Assembly (NCBI GenBank): GCA_016490735.1
Contig: JAEMWC010000116.1
Coordinates: forward strand, 1,030,001 to 1,094,000
From: Pachyseris speciosa
Taxonomy: Eukaryota; Cnidaria; Anthozoa; Scleractinia; Pachyseridae
Length of the DNA: 64,000 bases
Direction of reading: 5' to 3'
Below the pieces are notes generated by a model that was not told the DNA's origin, made no database searches, and worked only from the letters and a program-made list of their open reading frames with translations. Shown here piece by piece: positions 1 through 12,200 of this stretch (within the stretch, counting starts at the first letter, position 1; each line of letters starts with the position of its first letter). The position numbers and the translations under genes were made by a program.

Positions 1-359
1 TTCGCCCCATCAACTCATCGTCTGGGAATGCAATTCTTACATCAATATGTATCTCTATCGAACATAATCTCACGACTTGCTTAAATTCGTTCGTCGTTCT
101 TTAACACTGAGTCAGGTTTGGAACACAAAGCGGCAGGAGGTTCGATATATTTTGTACCGAAACATAGCAGCTGAACTTTAAGTAACAAAGTGGCGTACTT
201 CTCACACTACGCCAGTCAACAAATACGGGGGCGACACTGATGTGAAAGGAGTGGCTGTTATCTGAGGAGACTGGAAGGGAGGCAAAACGTCATCTTCATC
301 GTCGTCGATGTCAAAGCGGGCGCTGCTTGAGTGATGAGGCGTAGGGGAAGAGGTAGCTA

Positions 360-1380
360 CAGGCACTTTGTAGCACTCAGACTTCTTGACGCGATACGAC
401 GTGCTCGAGATTTGTTGCGGTCACAAAAGAGGTACACCAGATCACCAACGGTGAGTGTAGGGCTACTGGCCTCTGTGGAATGAGGAGCTTTGGCCTTTGT
501 GCTGCCGGGATGGTTGGCTAGACGGAGGTTATGTTGTTTAGTGATCAGATCAAGGTCAGTTAACGGAATCTGCATATTGGAGAATTGGTCACGCTGGGTC
601 CACATTTCGCGAGCTGACAGACCACGAGTACGAATGCGGGAATTCAAGGTTGCCGTTGCGACAGACAGTAAAACGGGGGAAACTGGGCCACCATGAGGAT
701 CCTGCCGAAGGAGGTCAAGTTCAAGCTCTTGGACAGCTTTTTCTGCTATTGGGTTCTTGTTACAGTTCTTGGTTCGGTCGATTTCCAGGGCGATTCTGTG
801 TTCGTGCAGGACAGAGTCGTTGTCAAGGGCCAAGAAACAAGGAGAAGGATCTGTTCGAACTACAGCAAGAGGACCGTCCAATGGTCGCATTTCAATGCAC
901 AGGCTGATGAGTGCGTCACGGAGGGTATCATGTCGCTCGTTGAGTAAGAGGGTCGACGCAGTGTAGGAAGTAACGCATTCACGCAAGACAAGGGCCCGTC
1001 TTATGACAACGGCAACAAAGGATATGCCCACGGTATCGGGTGGGAGGTTTGGTAGATTGCTGCACCATGGTAGTGGGGACTGCGCGTAGTGAAGCACAGT
1101 GATGACAGCTGGTAGCGACACGGTCAATGGCTTTATCCATATCAAGGGCGAATAAGTATCGTTGCGTAACTAACTTCAACTGGTGGCTAGTCGGGTGACT
1201 AAGGTGGATGTGTCATGCAGTCAGGAGGCCGTCGAGGACTTGTCGCGGGACAATGATGCATTCTCGTGTAGGTACCAGTGGGGTATTGCGTTTGACCACG
1301 AGTAAGCCATCAGAAGCAGTGGTGGCAACATTAAGGTAACGTTTAACATCTTTGATGTTAGTTAAGAGGCAGTCCCGCTA
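360..1380 (-). pseudogene. Decayed LTR-retroelement integrase remnant
   Basis: The minus strand reads as a Gypsy-type integrase in several broken frames. An HHCC zinc-binding segment (H-x3-H, then SCHHCASL near 1090-1110) is followed by a degraded catalytic core and a segment with KNPIAEKAVQELE. That last segment matches the conserved glutamate helix of DDE integrases (about 700-760). A C-terminal tail with TLTVGDLVYLF lies near 420-460. Frameshifts and stops separate the parts and no LTRs are visible, so it cannot be active. It lies downstream of the BHMT-like exon, perhaps in what was an intron. It is not the same lineage as the young Gypsy element at 52.8-57.5 kb, judging by its core motifs. 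Confidence 0.7.
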
Positions 1381-1877
1381 AAAAAGCGGTCCTCTCGACT
1401 TGGCGACCAAAAAAGTTTTCCTTTATTTTTTGACCATGAAAAGGGTTTGGTACACATGTTTAAAAACTGCTATAATTATTTTCCAATTCCTTACTTTTGC
1501 GCCGCCACAGGCCCAAATTGAGTTTTGGCTCACCTGCCCGAACTGATAGCGATCGACAGTATTCACAGATTTTGTCAAGCGCGCTCTGACTGCAAAAATC
1601 TAGCTCACTGAATTCTATTTTGCTACAAGTTACAAGGTGTGATTTCATTTTTATAATTTAGTAACACCTAAGCGTGAAGAAGCCGAAATATTGTTCTCAA
1701 TATATTACGTTGTATGAACCTTGCAGTAGACTTTGGACTCCTAATCGTCTATTTTTCAAGTTTGGTTGATTAGATCTCCTGTGAAATCCAACGTACAAGC
1801 AAGCGGGATCTTCGTTTACTGTGTTTGCAGTTTTTCAAGTTTTATCACACAGCTGTCCCTTTAAAGGCGATACTTAC
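1381..1877. other. Non-coding interval, no gene recognised
   Basis: AT-rich sequence between the integrase remnant and the BHMT-like exon. On the minus strand a short stretch near 1520-1590 is framed by a TTTTGCAG acceptor-like and a GTGAGC donor-like sequence. Its translation does not resemble the BHMT C-terminus or anything else I recognise. Confidence 0.4.
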
Positions 1878-2010
1878 CTCTTCTGCAATGGCCCTGACAT
1901 GATAAGGCTCAAATCCACAGCACGTTCCTATGTACCGTATCCCCATATCATAAGCCTTGCGAACGTACTTCTGGGCGTCCCAGCGGTTTATCAGACGCGG
2001 GACGCAATCG
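1878..2010 (-). CDS. BHMT-like exon (betaine-homocysteine S-methyltransferase), isolated
   Basis: A 133-bp minus-strand exon lies between a good acceptor (TAATTTTCAG) and a consensus donor (GTAAGTA). After one leading base it encodes 44 residues, including [35 protein letters not shown] and, upstream, CVPRL. This matches the penultimate exon of betaine-homocysteine methyltransferase. The CC pair in [10 protein letters not shown] corresponds to two of the three zinc-binding cysteines of that family. BHMT transfers a methyl group from betaine to homocysteine, giving methionine and dimethylglycine. I cannot find the preceding exons (about 280 residues' worth) between here and DMGDH, nor the final exon in 1-1877. 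It may be a relic, a gene with a rearranged 5' part, or an assembly effect. The frame and both splice sites are intact. Confidence 0.75.
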
Positions 2011-2354
2011 CTGAAAATTAAGCAGAAAAATTAATCTTTCAAACGTTAGGACGAGAACTCAGTACCACAGATGCATGAAACCTCTTGCGCATGAGGCTCT
2101 TTATAAATCATTACTCATTCAGAGATCCTAACGAGAACAAGAACATGAGTTAGAGCTTGAACTTATTCTGTCAACATTCAGGAATTAGATGTAGAACTTC
2201 TGACTAGCTAAGAGTTGGGGACTACAGTACCGCGATTTACCATGACCATTGTCCGGCGACCTTGTCCGGCTTCCTATCGGCGCACATGCGTATAAGGTTA
2301 ACAAAAATAATGCTCTATAAAGAACTTACTGGGAATTAGATTTCCCGGTTCATA

Positions 2355-2957
2355 GAGCAGTTTTCAAAACCAAAGTAATTACTCTGACCAATCACAACAA
2401 ACGCAATCAGTGCAATGAACCAATCAGAATTCGAAGCAATTACACGTTATTAAGCCGCGGCTACACGAGCGATTTTTTGCTTGCGATGGTGATGCGATTT
2501 TTTGTAAAATTGTCGCGTCGCCGGCGCGCGATGAAAATCACCCGTGTAGCCACCCTCGCACAGGTGATGCGACAGCTCAAAAAATCGCAGAAAAAAAAAG
2601 AATCGCGAAAAGTTAAACTCATTCAATTTCTCGGGATTTTTTTCTTGCGACTTTTTACCTGTTGCGTTGCCAGTTCAAGGGTGGCTACACTTGCGATTTT
2701 TATCGCGCGCTGGTGACGCGACAAAATTGAAAAAATCGCATCACCGGCGCGAGCGAAAAGTCGCTCGTGTAGCCGCGGCTTAATGGGCGCATAGCGCGGG
2801 AAAATGCGCGAGTGCAATCAGTCACGATTGGTTTGGGATTTGTTTCTCATTGGTTGGAAAAATTGGCGCGAGTTTTCCTGGCCAATCATGCACAGAGCGA
2901 AGCAATCTAAACCAAAACAAAAGCAATTTACTTTCAATGCTCAATTGAAAACTGCTC
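2355..2957. mobile_element. TA-flanked MITE interrupted by a second foldback element
   Basis: The ends are inverted repeats (GAGCAGTTTTCAA at the left, TTGAAAACTGCTC at the right), flanked on both sides by TA, as for Tc1/mariner- or pogo-type non-autonomous elements. The interior contains several CCAATCA-type motifs. The element is split by the TTAA-flanked foldback at 2454-2779, so it is the older insertion. Confidence 0.7.
2454..2779. mobile_element. Foldback element A (word GCGATTTTT), TTAA-flanked
   Basis: The 326-bp element starts GCCGCGGCTACACGAGCGA and ends TCGCTCGTGTAGCCGCGGC, with TTAA immediately outside both ends (2450-2453 and 2780-2783). The interior reiterates GCGATTTTT or its complement many times. 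It also repeats the terminal phrase as GTGGCTACAC and GTGTAGCCACC. It has no coding capacity. It shares architecture with the elements at 4598, 32358, 38887, 39835, 40191 and 49282, but not their internal word. Confidence 0.75.
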
Positions 2958-3203
2958 TAAGTATTCTATGTCTTATCCATGATTTCTAGCTAGGCACATC
3001 GTCGGAGATTCGCCGCTCCTTCCCCTCCCCCACTCTCCCACTTCTTTTTTTCGGCACTTTCCTTATTTTCGCTCCTTAACAAAACTGCGGAGCCTGGTCC
3101 CAGGCTAGAAAGAATCAGCCTTGGAATAATCTACATTTATTAATAGCAACAGTCAGTTCCTATGTATACCGGTAATATTATTGTGAGCTGTTGGAGTTAG
3201 TCG

Positions 3204-3725
3204 TCAGGGGCACCCAACGACAAGTTATGGTATCTGTTTGGAGGAGGGTAATTCGCCTTTGACTTTCGGCATCGATTAAAGAGTGTACTCGGATTTTCGT
3301 AACTAAAACGTGGCCTAAAAGATTCGCAATTGAGAAATTATAGTCCCTGAGGTTTTGGAAAAGGTCGTAATTGCTGTTTTAGGCAGTCAAAAACGTAAAC
3401 TAGCATTTTCAGAAAGAAAATAGTTCCCTAGTTCCCGCTAAATATTCACGAGAGCATTGTAATAATTGTGAAAAACTTGTGAATAACTTGTGGAAATGTA
3501 ACATGGCTCGTCTGACATGTTTCGTCGCTGCCAAGCGACTCTTCAGAGACCTTTCTGATATCAGGCAAACTCGTTGAGCATCTCGCTCAAAGTCCCGTTC
3601 GCAATCAGTTCAGCAGAAGGAATCCGAACAGATGAACTTCTTCTAGCTTATGAATCAAACACCATAAGATACTTAAAAACGCCTTTTTACAGCTTTTGGT
3701 TGATTTGGCTCGTTGGGTGCCCCTG
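3204..3725. mobile_element. hAT-like MITE with CAGGGGCACCC ends, copy 1
   Basis: The ends are CAGGGGCACCCAACGA and TCGTTGGGTGCCCCTG, perfect inverted repeats. AGTCGT lies directly outside both ends and could be the target duplication. The CAGGG...CCCTG termini resemble hAT elements, though the duplication I see is 6 bp rather than 8. A second copy in the same orientation lies at 24385-24829. Internal sequence is shared between the copies, for example TAAAACGTGGCCTAAAAGAT. Confidence 0.7.
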
Positions 3726-3984
3726 AGTCGTAGCAGGTTTTCCTTCAAATCTCTCTTCACTTATGAGGTTGCTACTTTCAGAGGATCGTTATTTTCGGGG
3801 GATCGCGTATGCTACTTTCGAAATTTGCTCTGACCCGTGAAAATTTATCGCTACTTTCGTGAGGTCGTTACTTTCTGAACTTTACGGTAGCTTGATAAGG
3901 TATGAAAACAAATTCCTTTCAACCCCAACCTTGCTTTTCAACCCCTGATCTTGGAAACAAATGCATAGATTCGTGCTTGAAGCC

Positions 3985-4060
3985 CCGGGGGCAGAGGGTG
4001 GGGGGGGGGGGGGGGTACTCCCTTATATTGGCTAGATAGGTATGTGCGGCCCTGCTGGTA
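3985..4060. repeat. Poly-G/TACTCCC repeat fragment
   Basis: A run of 18 or so G residues followed by TACTCCCTTATATTGGCT resembles the left end of the longer element at 63216-63607. Only this end is recognisable here. Confidence 0.5.
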
Positions 4061-4148
4061 TACGTTGGATCAAACTGGTGATCTGATCGGCGTAATAAAA
4101 TCAACAGAGAGTATAAAAGCAAGGGCCGATACAACGTAGAATGGTTTT

Positions 4149-4454
4149 AAGTTTTGTGTACTATATTTCGGCTGTAATTTACAATACATAGGAGAAACTA
4201 AACGACGTTTAAAAGACCGATTTAACGAACACCGCCGTACCATAGATAACCCTAACACCAAATCTAAACCTACCACAGTCGCGGAACATTTCCTCTCCTC
4301 TCCTAACCACACTGCTAATGACATGCAATTAATCCCCATTGAGAAAATATTTTCTAACAGAGACTCAATCCGTAAGGCCAGGGAAGCTTTTTTAATTTCA
4401 AAAGGCAGGACAATTGATCCTGAAGGTCTTAACATCCGCGAAGAAACATATTAG
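4149..4454 (+). pseudogene. GIY-YIG endonuclease C-terminus, Penelope-like retroelement remnant
   Basis: A plus-strand reading frame without its own start codon runs to TAG at 4452-4454. It contains CVLYFGCNLQYIGETKRRL followed by DRFNEHRR, then AEHF and a tail ending NIREETY. The spacing of LYF, YIGET, R and H fits the GIY-YIG nuclease fold that forms the C-terminal domain of Penelope-like elements, where it nicks target DNA. No reverse transcriptase is visible upstream, so this is a 5'-truncated copy. A free-standing GIY-YIG gene is a less likely alternative given the surrounding repeats. Confidence 0.65.
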
Positions 4455-4597
4455 TTAATTTTTTCTTATAAGTTTATCTTTTTTAGACCTTTTTTCTAGT
4501 ATTTTATTTTACACTGTCAATCATTTTAGTTTTACGTATTTCCACCCAAAAACAACTGCGTGGGAGGCTACTCGAAGTCCCGTTCAGCGCGTTTTAA

Positions 4598-4859
4598 GCC
4601 TAGTTTTCATATGTCGAGAAAATCCCAGACGGTCGGGGATTTCTATGTTTCCCGACCATCCCAGATTATGCCGATTAATGAAACGCCGATGATCGGCAAA
4701 ATAGAAACCTTCCCGATTTTCCCGATTTGTCCCCGACCATCCCAGACGATCGGGGATGTCTACGATCTCCAGTTTTCATTAATCGGCATAATCTGGGATG
4801 GTCGGGAAACATTGAAATCCCCGACCGTCTGGGATTTTCTCGATATATGAAAACCAGGC
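4598..4859. mobile_element. Foldback element G (word CCCGACCGTCTGGGAT)
   Basis: The 262-bp foldback starts GCCTAGTTTTCATATGTCGAG and ends in the near complement CTCGATATATGAAAACCAGGC. The left flank is TTAA (4594-4597) and the right flank is TTTA. The interior repeats CCCGACCATCCCAGA or CGATCGGGGAT and their complements. The terminal phrase recurs inside as CCAGTTTTCATTAATCG. It has no coding capacity and the same layout as element A. Confidence 0.7.
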
Positions 4860-5063
4860 TTTACAAGTTTCGCGCCGCTCCACGCAAGGATTTGTTGTTG
4901 TTGATATATCGACATTTCGCCCAGCAATACGACTTTTTCATTGGTCCGTGTTTTTCTTTGTTCTTTCTGATTGGTTCTTTCGTGTGAATGAAACCACACA
5001 TGATTATCTATTTTTATCCTGTTTGAAACTCGCTGTACATGAAGTCGGTGAGACGTTGTGAAC

Positions 5064-6175
5064 ATGGCGTCTTTGCTCCGTGTAGGGAGTTTAATTCGTA
5101 GGGGTAGCGTCGCTGAAGCATCGCTCAAACGATGTGCCTTTCTGTCGTGCACGCCGTGTCGGCATACAAACTCCAGCTCAAGGTAAGCAAATGAATGGTA
5201 TTTGTTCAGAAAACTGGGCTGGAGTTTCAGTCCCGTCTATATATTCGGGCTGAAATTCTCTTCGTGATCGGTACCCTAGAGATCGTATAGGTGCTTACAC
5301 GAAGGAACAAAAACAGAGACGCATTGAAGAACTAATAAAATTCAATATGAAAGTGAATAATTGTGTACAGTGCTTTAGATGTTAAAATTTGCGATTGCGT
5401 AAACGAAGTTTGGGGCATGATCCATTTGGGCAAAAATCGATCCGGTTTGACTTTCCGAAATTCCCAGGTGTCAAATGGAACAATTTTCTCCACTTCAGTG
5501 AACTGGTCTTTTCCCATTGGTATTACACAGATTCCACCATGTTGCCTTTGCCATCTGACAGCAAAGGAAACTGAGATCCAGTTGGGCTGCCACGCAGCTC
5601 TCGGAACACCTCACAGGATTGGCTGAGAAAACAAACAAAACAAACAATGAACCCTATTCCTGATATAAAAGAGCTTCGTGCCATATGGGGCCAAGGAAAT
5701 TAGAGGTTCTAAAGAGCTGCGTACCAACTGGTCCTGTTAGGGGTTTTAGGGATGAGGGATAACTTACTTAATAATTATAGGGTCAAGTGATAACTGAGAT
5801 AGTTTTAGGGGTAATAAAAATAGCTTTGATTTCTGTCTTTTCATGCATCACTGCCAACCTGTAATGAACAGTAATGTGTCAATCCAAGCAAAATGTCCAT
5901 GATTTGTTCCCAGGCTCTTTCACTTGGTAACCACTTGTATCCTGGGGTGACCTCATAGCATGCATAACAAAACAGGTTGCGTTACATTTTAAAATTGCCC
6001 CCCATCCCCCCCTCCCCCAACCTCAAAAGTTGGGGAGCTGAGTGTCTCACCAAAATAAAATGTCAATTGGAACAGAAAACTCCAGTAATTCCAATATTTC
6101 CGGAAAATGGACAACCTTGAGAGGCTGATCTAAATTTTCGAGATGAACTTTCCAGATATTACCGTTCCATTAATA

Positions 6176-6231
<56 letters not shown>

Positions 6232-9200
6232 CTTTATTTAAGTCTCAAATCTTTCTAGCTGAGCACAGATGCTCTACTAATTGGGGGGACTAAATCAAAT
6301 CAACGCTAAATCAAATCAAATCCCATTTGCTTCTGAACCTTGTCTGCACCCCAGAATGGATTTCACTCTCGGTTTGGAATTTTCGGCCATGCCAAATGGT
6401 CTGAAAAACCCATGTATTTTTTACATTGGGCATGTGCATGCTGTCAGTTGTGTTTTCAAGCTGAACAAAGTTTGCAGCTGCTTAAGGTTTCATTGGGATA
6501 CACTGTATGTAATAAAGATGACAAAGTGGCAAATTTGATACATTGTCTATTTTTTTTTGCTAATTATAGCTCTAAAATGGAGTACAGCAAATAGGCTGCC
6601 AAATCCAGGTCTCTCTTGCATTGCATCATGTTAATGTTCCTGAAGCCGCAACCAACCCAGAAAGCTGGAAATTTAAAACGAACAGAAGGTTAAATTGTGA
6701 GAAAAGCAGCACATGTACGCCTATTTGAACAGTCGTACTTTGGGAACCATTTTATGTGACACTTTACGTAATGCTTCCTAGAAAAATTTCCTGCCCAATT
6801 TCAAATGTTGTGCCCAGGCTGAAATTCAGTATGGAAATATCACAACAAAATTTTAGCCCGGAGGGCGGGCTGAAGTTTCAGCCCATGCTGAAACTTGCCG
6901 TGTAAGCGGCCCCAAAGGTTAACTGTATACTGCTGGTGGTCAAATTAACTTGCCTTATGTGTTAGATATAAAATGAGCATTTTTAAAAGTGTTAACAGCT
7001 TTTAATCTGATTCTGTCATGCTCACAGTATGTTTAAAATTGCAATTTGTAGTCAAGTTTGTTTTGATCTGCCTAGTACCACAGCATTTTCCCCTCAACAT
7101 CCCGGGATAAGCCCATTATGGGCTCAATATTTTGTTATTGTTTTTGTGTTCTTACTTCATTTATAAATTTTATTCTTAGTGATTTGACTTTAAAGGTATT
7201 ATTACATGTACACCATTTTGTAAAAAATGTTAAAGTGTTCTGTAGTTTCTAAACACTTGTAAAAAAGTTTATAATTAAGTGATTTGTCTTTCATGATTTT
7301 AATCTCAGCTCCTCCAAACTAAACAAACACTTGAAGGAAGATGCAGAAGTTGTTGTTATTGGCGGTGGTGTCCTGGGTACCAGCATAGCATATCATCTGG
7401 CTAAGAAAGGCTTGAAAGATGTTGTGCTCTTAGAAAAAACAGAACTTACAGCTGGATCAACATGGCATGCGGTAATGTGTTGCCTTTAATAACCTTTATT
7501 ATTATATGACTGGCTCTTTCAGCAGTCAAGATGAATCAATTCTCCTCCTGTGATTGGCTACCCTCGAGGTCAAGATGGAGCCATCTTGACCGCTCAGGAT
7601 AGCCCATTCGTCCCGCGTTTTGCTATCTTTTAATTGCGTCCTTTGAGTCCTATAATAAATCCTTTATTGACCACGCTTGTTCAGTCAAGATGGCGGGATA
7701 TTGGCCTCGTTCTTTTTTTGCGTGTTTATAGACCTCGACTTCGTCTCGGTCCATAAACACGCAAAAAAAGAACTTGGCCAATATCCCGCCATCTTGACCT
7801 CACGCTTGGCCAATAACCCATATAAGTGCACTGTGACGTGAGTCCAGCGGTTTCCCTTAAGACACACCACAATAGGAGGGAAAAACAAAACGTGACATAC
7901 AAACTCCTTCCCACAATCACACAACACACCACCATGAATTAAAACAACTAATATTTAATTGAACAGAAAAAAAAGTAAACACGGCAAAAAAAAAATACTA
8001 CTAAGACAACGTAACCTCTAAAGATAATAGTAATAAATTACAAGAATATTTTAAAGTAAAATTACGTACTAAATTCAATCCTACAATTAAATCTAAGTAT
8101 TTACAAGAATATTTACACTATATAATGTTACACTCAGTCCTGTTCTTTTCTGTCCTTTTCCAACTGACCACACCTTCCTGACGCGTAACCGCACTGCCAA
8201 CCAAACACAACGAACGAACCGCAACTTTACCAAATGACCTCTTCTTACTTCTTCTTCTCAAACTCCTTTTTCTTGAAACTCCACTTTCGCTCCTAACTAC
8301 ATACTGCTTTAACAGTGCTGTCTTTGTTTCTTTCCACGGACCAAGGACACACCACAGCTCACTCGCACGCCGTGTGGACAGAACGGTTTGTAGCTGAGTT
8401 TCTACGACTCTCCTCTGCACCTCTCTCGCTTAGGCGGCACCCGGCAAGAGAATTTAGCCGTGAAAGATGCCTCGCCCCTGCTATCGACTTTTGGCAGTGA
8501 ATAAGCACTCTTCTCAATCTCCTTCCTAAACTTCTTCTTCACAAACCAGAACCTTTTCCTTCGTGTGTTATACGCACCGGACCGAACCTTCTACTTCTCA
8601 CCACGTTTTGTAACTTACATTATTTTATATATGAATACTAAATGTTTTACAATTAACACTTTACATACATACTTATTGAAAAACACGGTATCTTACAACA
8701 TTCCTACATTTGCAGCACTATACTAAATTAACACTAAAAGAACAATAAACTTACAAGCTTTTTAAAATGAGGGACTAAGTTACAATACAGCTCTAATTAC
8801 GAACTACACTACAATGTTGAACAAACACTAGATAATTAACACTAGGACCATACGAAATACTAAAACCGAAAAACTGAAACAAAAAGCTAAAAAACAAAAA
8901 CAAATCATCACATGCACCTAACCCCAAAATATCTTTTTTTGCTTTTAATTAATGAATATTTGCACCTGTTTGAAGCACATTGTGCCTTTTTAAACCAAAT
9001 CTTGACTTTTTATAGGCTGTGAAAGTTACGAAATTTGGCCATCATCTGTCCATGACTGAGCTAGTAAGGGGGATGGGTCTATTCCTTACTTGATGTCACA
9101 AACTGATTTGCATCACATACATGTAAGTCTTTGTAAGTATGCATGCAAATCAGTTTCTGACGTCAAGTAAGGAATAGACCCATGTCCCTTACTAGCTCAG

Positions 9201-12200
9201 TCATGGACAGATGATGGCCAAATTTCCTAACTTTTGTAACAGCCTATAAAAAGTCAAGATTTCGTCTAGAAAGGTGCAGAAAGGTGCAATGTGTTTCGAA
9301 CAGGTGCAAAGATTTATTTAAGCGAAACAAAAAATTTGGGGTTAAGTGCACTTTAATTTGGGGGTCAGCAGTGTTCATCAACCCTGGTGAATGTGATGTG
9401 ACCATATTAACACTGGAACAATTTGTCTGCTGATCTGGTCTCAGTATTGGCTCTTGGGTAATTCAAGGGAGGCATCTGTAAGCTATATAGTATTTTAGAA
9501 CTGTCTTAAGACTTGCCACTCCTTGTGTACATGTTATGGTTCAATTTTATCCTTGGTTCAATTTTTATTTTCCTTTGTTTTGTACTCATTATCATACATT
9601 ACCATACACAAGAACAAAAGAAAATAAAAATTGAACCAAGGATAGAATTGAACTACAACATACATACCTCTTACTAACTGAGTTCAAGGTCTGTACTGTA
9701 AGTTACAGACCAATTTTTTCCTGTTGATTTATGGCCCAAGCGCGAAGCTCGCGGACCATAAATTAATGGGGAAAAAACAAGGATATCTGGTAGATTTACA
9801 GCTGTACATTTAGATGTAGATGTCATTTATGACAATAAGCAAGACAGAATACAGTACACAGTCAAGCATGAAAAGCCCTTAGTTTATCAGTCACCCCTTA
9901 TTACACGTATAATGTCTTCATTATTAATATTAAAATCTCAATTTCACTGTGACATAATATTTTGCAGGCTGGTCTCACTACTTACTTTCATCCTGGAATA
10001 AATTTAAAACATATTCATCACTACAGCATTCAGCTATATTCTGAACTAGAGAAGGAAACAGGACAGGTATGTTGGCATTGGCACCTTCACATTATTAATT
10101 TTTTGTGCAGAACAAGATTCTCTTGATACTGTATTTGGTTTTCAACCTTGGTTGTCAAGGATTATAAATGCTCAGATTTTTAGGACCTCCTTTAATACTT
10201 GTCCTTGCAAAAAATGACCTTACCATTCCACCCAATGGTTTGAAGCTTATATATTAATGGGCCTCTAAGATACCTACATTTTGCTTTACCTATTGAAAAA
10301 GAAGTTCATGTAGTTCATTTTTTGATTGTGGAGATGTTTACTGCTGTAGCTCATGGGATGTTAAACAAGCTGCCCCTCCCTCCCCCCACCCACTTAGTTT
10401 AGTACATGTATGTGACATCTACTTGAAGCATGTTTTACAACAAAAATAGTTGTGAAACGCAGTTAATGGAGCCTCGCATGACACACCTCTGACTATATAT
10501 TGTTCAAAGCTTAAAGTGCATCAAACCCCCAAATATTTTTTTCCCTTAAAGAAAACTTTGCACCTGTTCAAAAGGATTTGGGATTTGGTGCACTTTAAAG
10601 AAGCACACCATTCAATAAAATTACAAATCCCTTGTGGCAAGAACTACTGAACATTAATTGGTAGTGATTAGCTTTCTTATGCTGTCAAGTGTTAATGCCT
10701 TGTTGAGCAGTGCCTAATAATTTTTTTGTATAATTATATAAAGGATGTGGGTTTCCATAGACCTGGCAGTTTGAGGCTGTGTACAACACCTGAGCGAATG
10801 GATGAAGCTAGATATCAAATGCAAAGACAGGGTTGGCATAAAGCGCCGCAGTGGTTGGTAACTCCAGATGAAATTGCCAAGATGCACCCTCTTCTAAAAA
10901 TGGATGATGTTCTTGGTGGCTTGTTCAACCCAGGTTAGCTTCGTAATAATTTGTTTAATCATCATCGTGTGCTTAGAACTGTACATCACAGGTACGTGTA
11001 CTTAGCATTGATACCTAATCAAAAGGAAAACTTTTAATTAGCAGTTTAACAGTACTGGTGTTTGCACCATGGTGTACATACATGACTGTACGTTTGTACC
11101 TGTGAAGCAGGTACAAATGAAACGGACACCAGTCCAAAACTTCTGCTTCCTACGGCTGTGTATGACATGTAAATAGCTCTAGTTCCATTTAGGGTCCTCA
11201 CAGCTCCTTCTTGAAGTAATTAACCAATGTTATTTGTCATTGGACCTTTCCGAAATCCATCTGCACTCAAATTGGAGGACATTTATGGTGAAAAGGAACC
11301 AGCAGTCCACCTTCACACATACACATTACACTGTACAGTGTATTTATTCCCTGGCTCTTCATTTAGAATTTCCAATGTATACAGTATGGGACACATTCTT
11401 GATCATTTCTGTCCGGTCAAGGTTGAAATAATCACCCCACTGCACGCTTGGTCCTCCCACACACCACAACAAGATGCCAGTATTCTCCAAATCCTTTGAA
11501 TGTGATAGATACTATTATAATCATATCACTTTCCCACAACACCTTTTCATGGCTTTAAATAACTTTTGAAGCCATAACGTCTGTTTCAGTGGAGTTTGAA
11601 TAAAGTGTGTATGTTGTGGTTCAAGTTTATCCTTGGTTTAAATTTTTCTCCCTTTATTTTTGGGTATGGTAAAATGTGTGTTAATGTATGACAATTAGTT
11701 TAAAACAAAGGGACAAAAAATTTAAACCAAGGATAAAATTGAACCACAACAGCTACACCACAGTTTTACTATTTACTCCTAAAGTAGTTTTTTTTTTATC
11801 AAACCTTAGATTTCATTTTCACTTTCCTGTTGGGTGTTCTCTTAGTGTGATTATTTTTAACATCATCTTTTTCAACTGACAGATGATGGTCACATAGATC
11901 CTTACTCATTAACCCAAGCTTTAGCCATTGGTGCTAGGATGCACGGTGCAGATCTGTACATGCCAGCTCCCGTCACAGGTCTCAACTACAGAGCAGATGG
12001 CCGGTGGGATGTGCATACCGAGCATGGCACAATTAAAGCAAAACAAGTGGTAAATGCTGCAGGTAAGAAGACTTATTTGATAACAGAACTCCTGTTTTTT
12101 TGTTTGTTTTTATTTTGCAAGCCTACAGAACTAGCCTCATGCTTGCTTGATGGCCTTGCTACTGTATCTTGCAAAAGTCTTGAATTTATGTGTACCATTG

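Noticed and set aside
357..1145. A long minus-strand frame that could be taken for a host gene
   Set aside because: Its DDE-type glutamate helix, the upstream HHCC segment and the frame breaks show a decayed retroelement integrase.
1490..1620. A candidate final BHMT exon on the minus strand framed by splice-like signals
   Set aside because: The in-frame translation does not resemble the conserved BHMT C-terminus and one frame contains an early stop.
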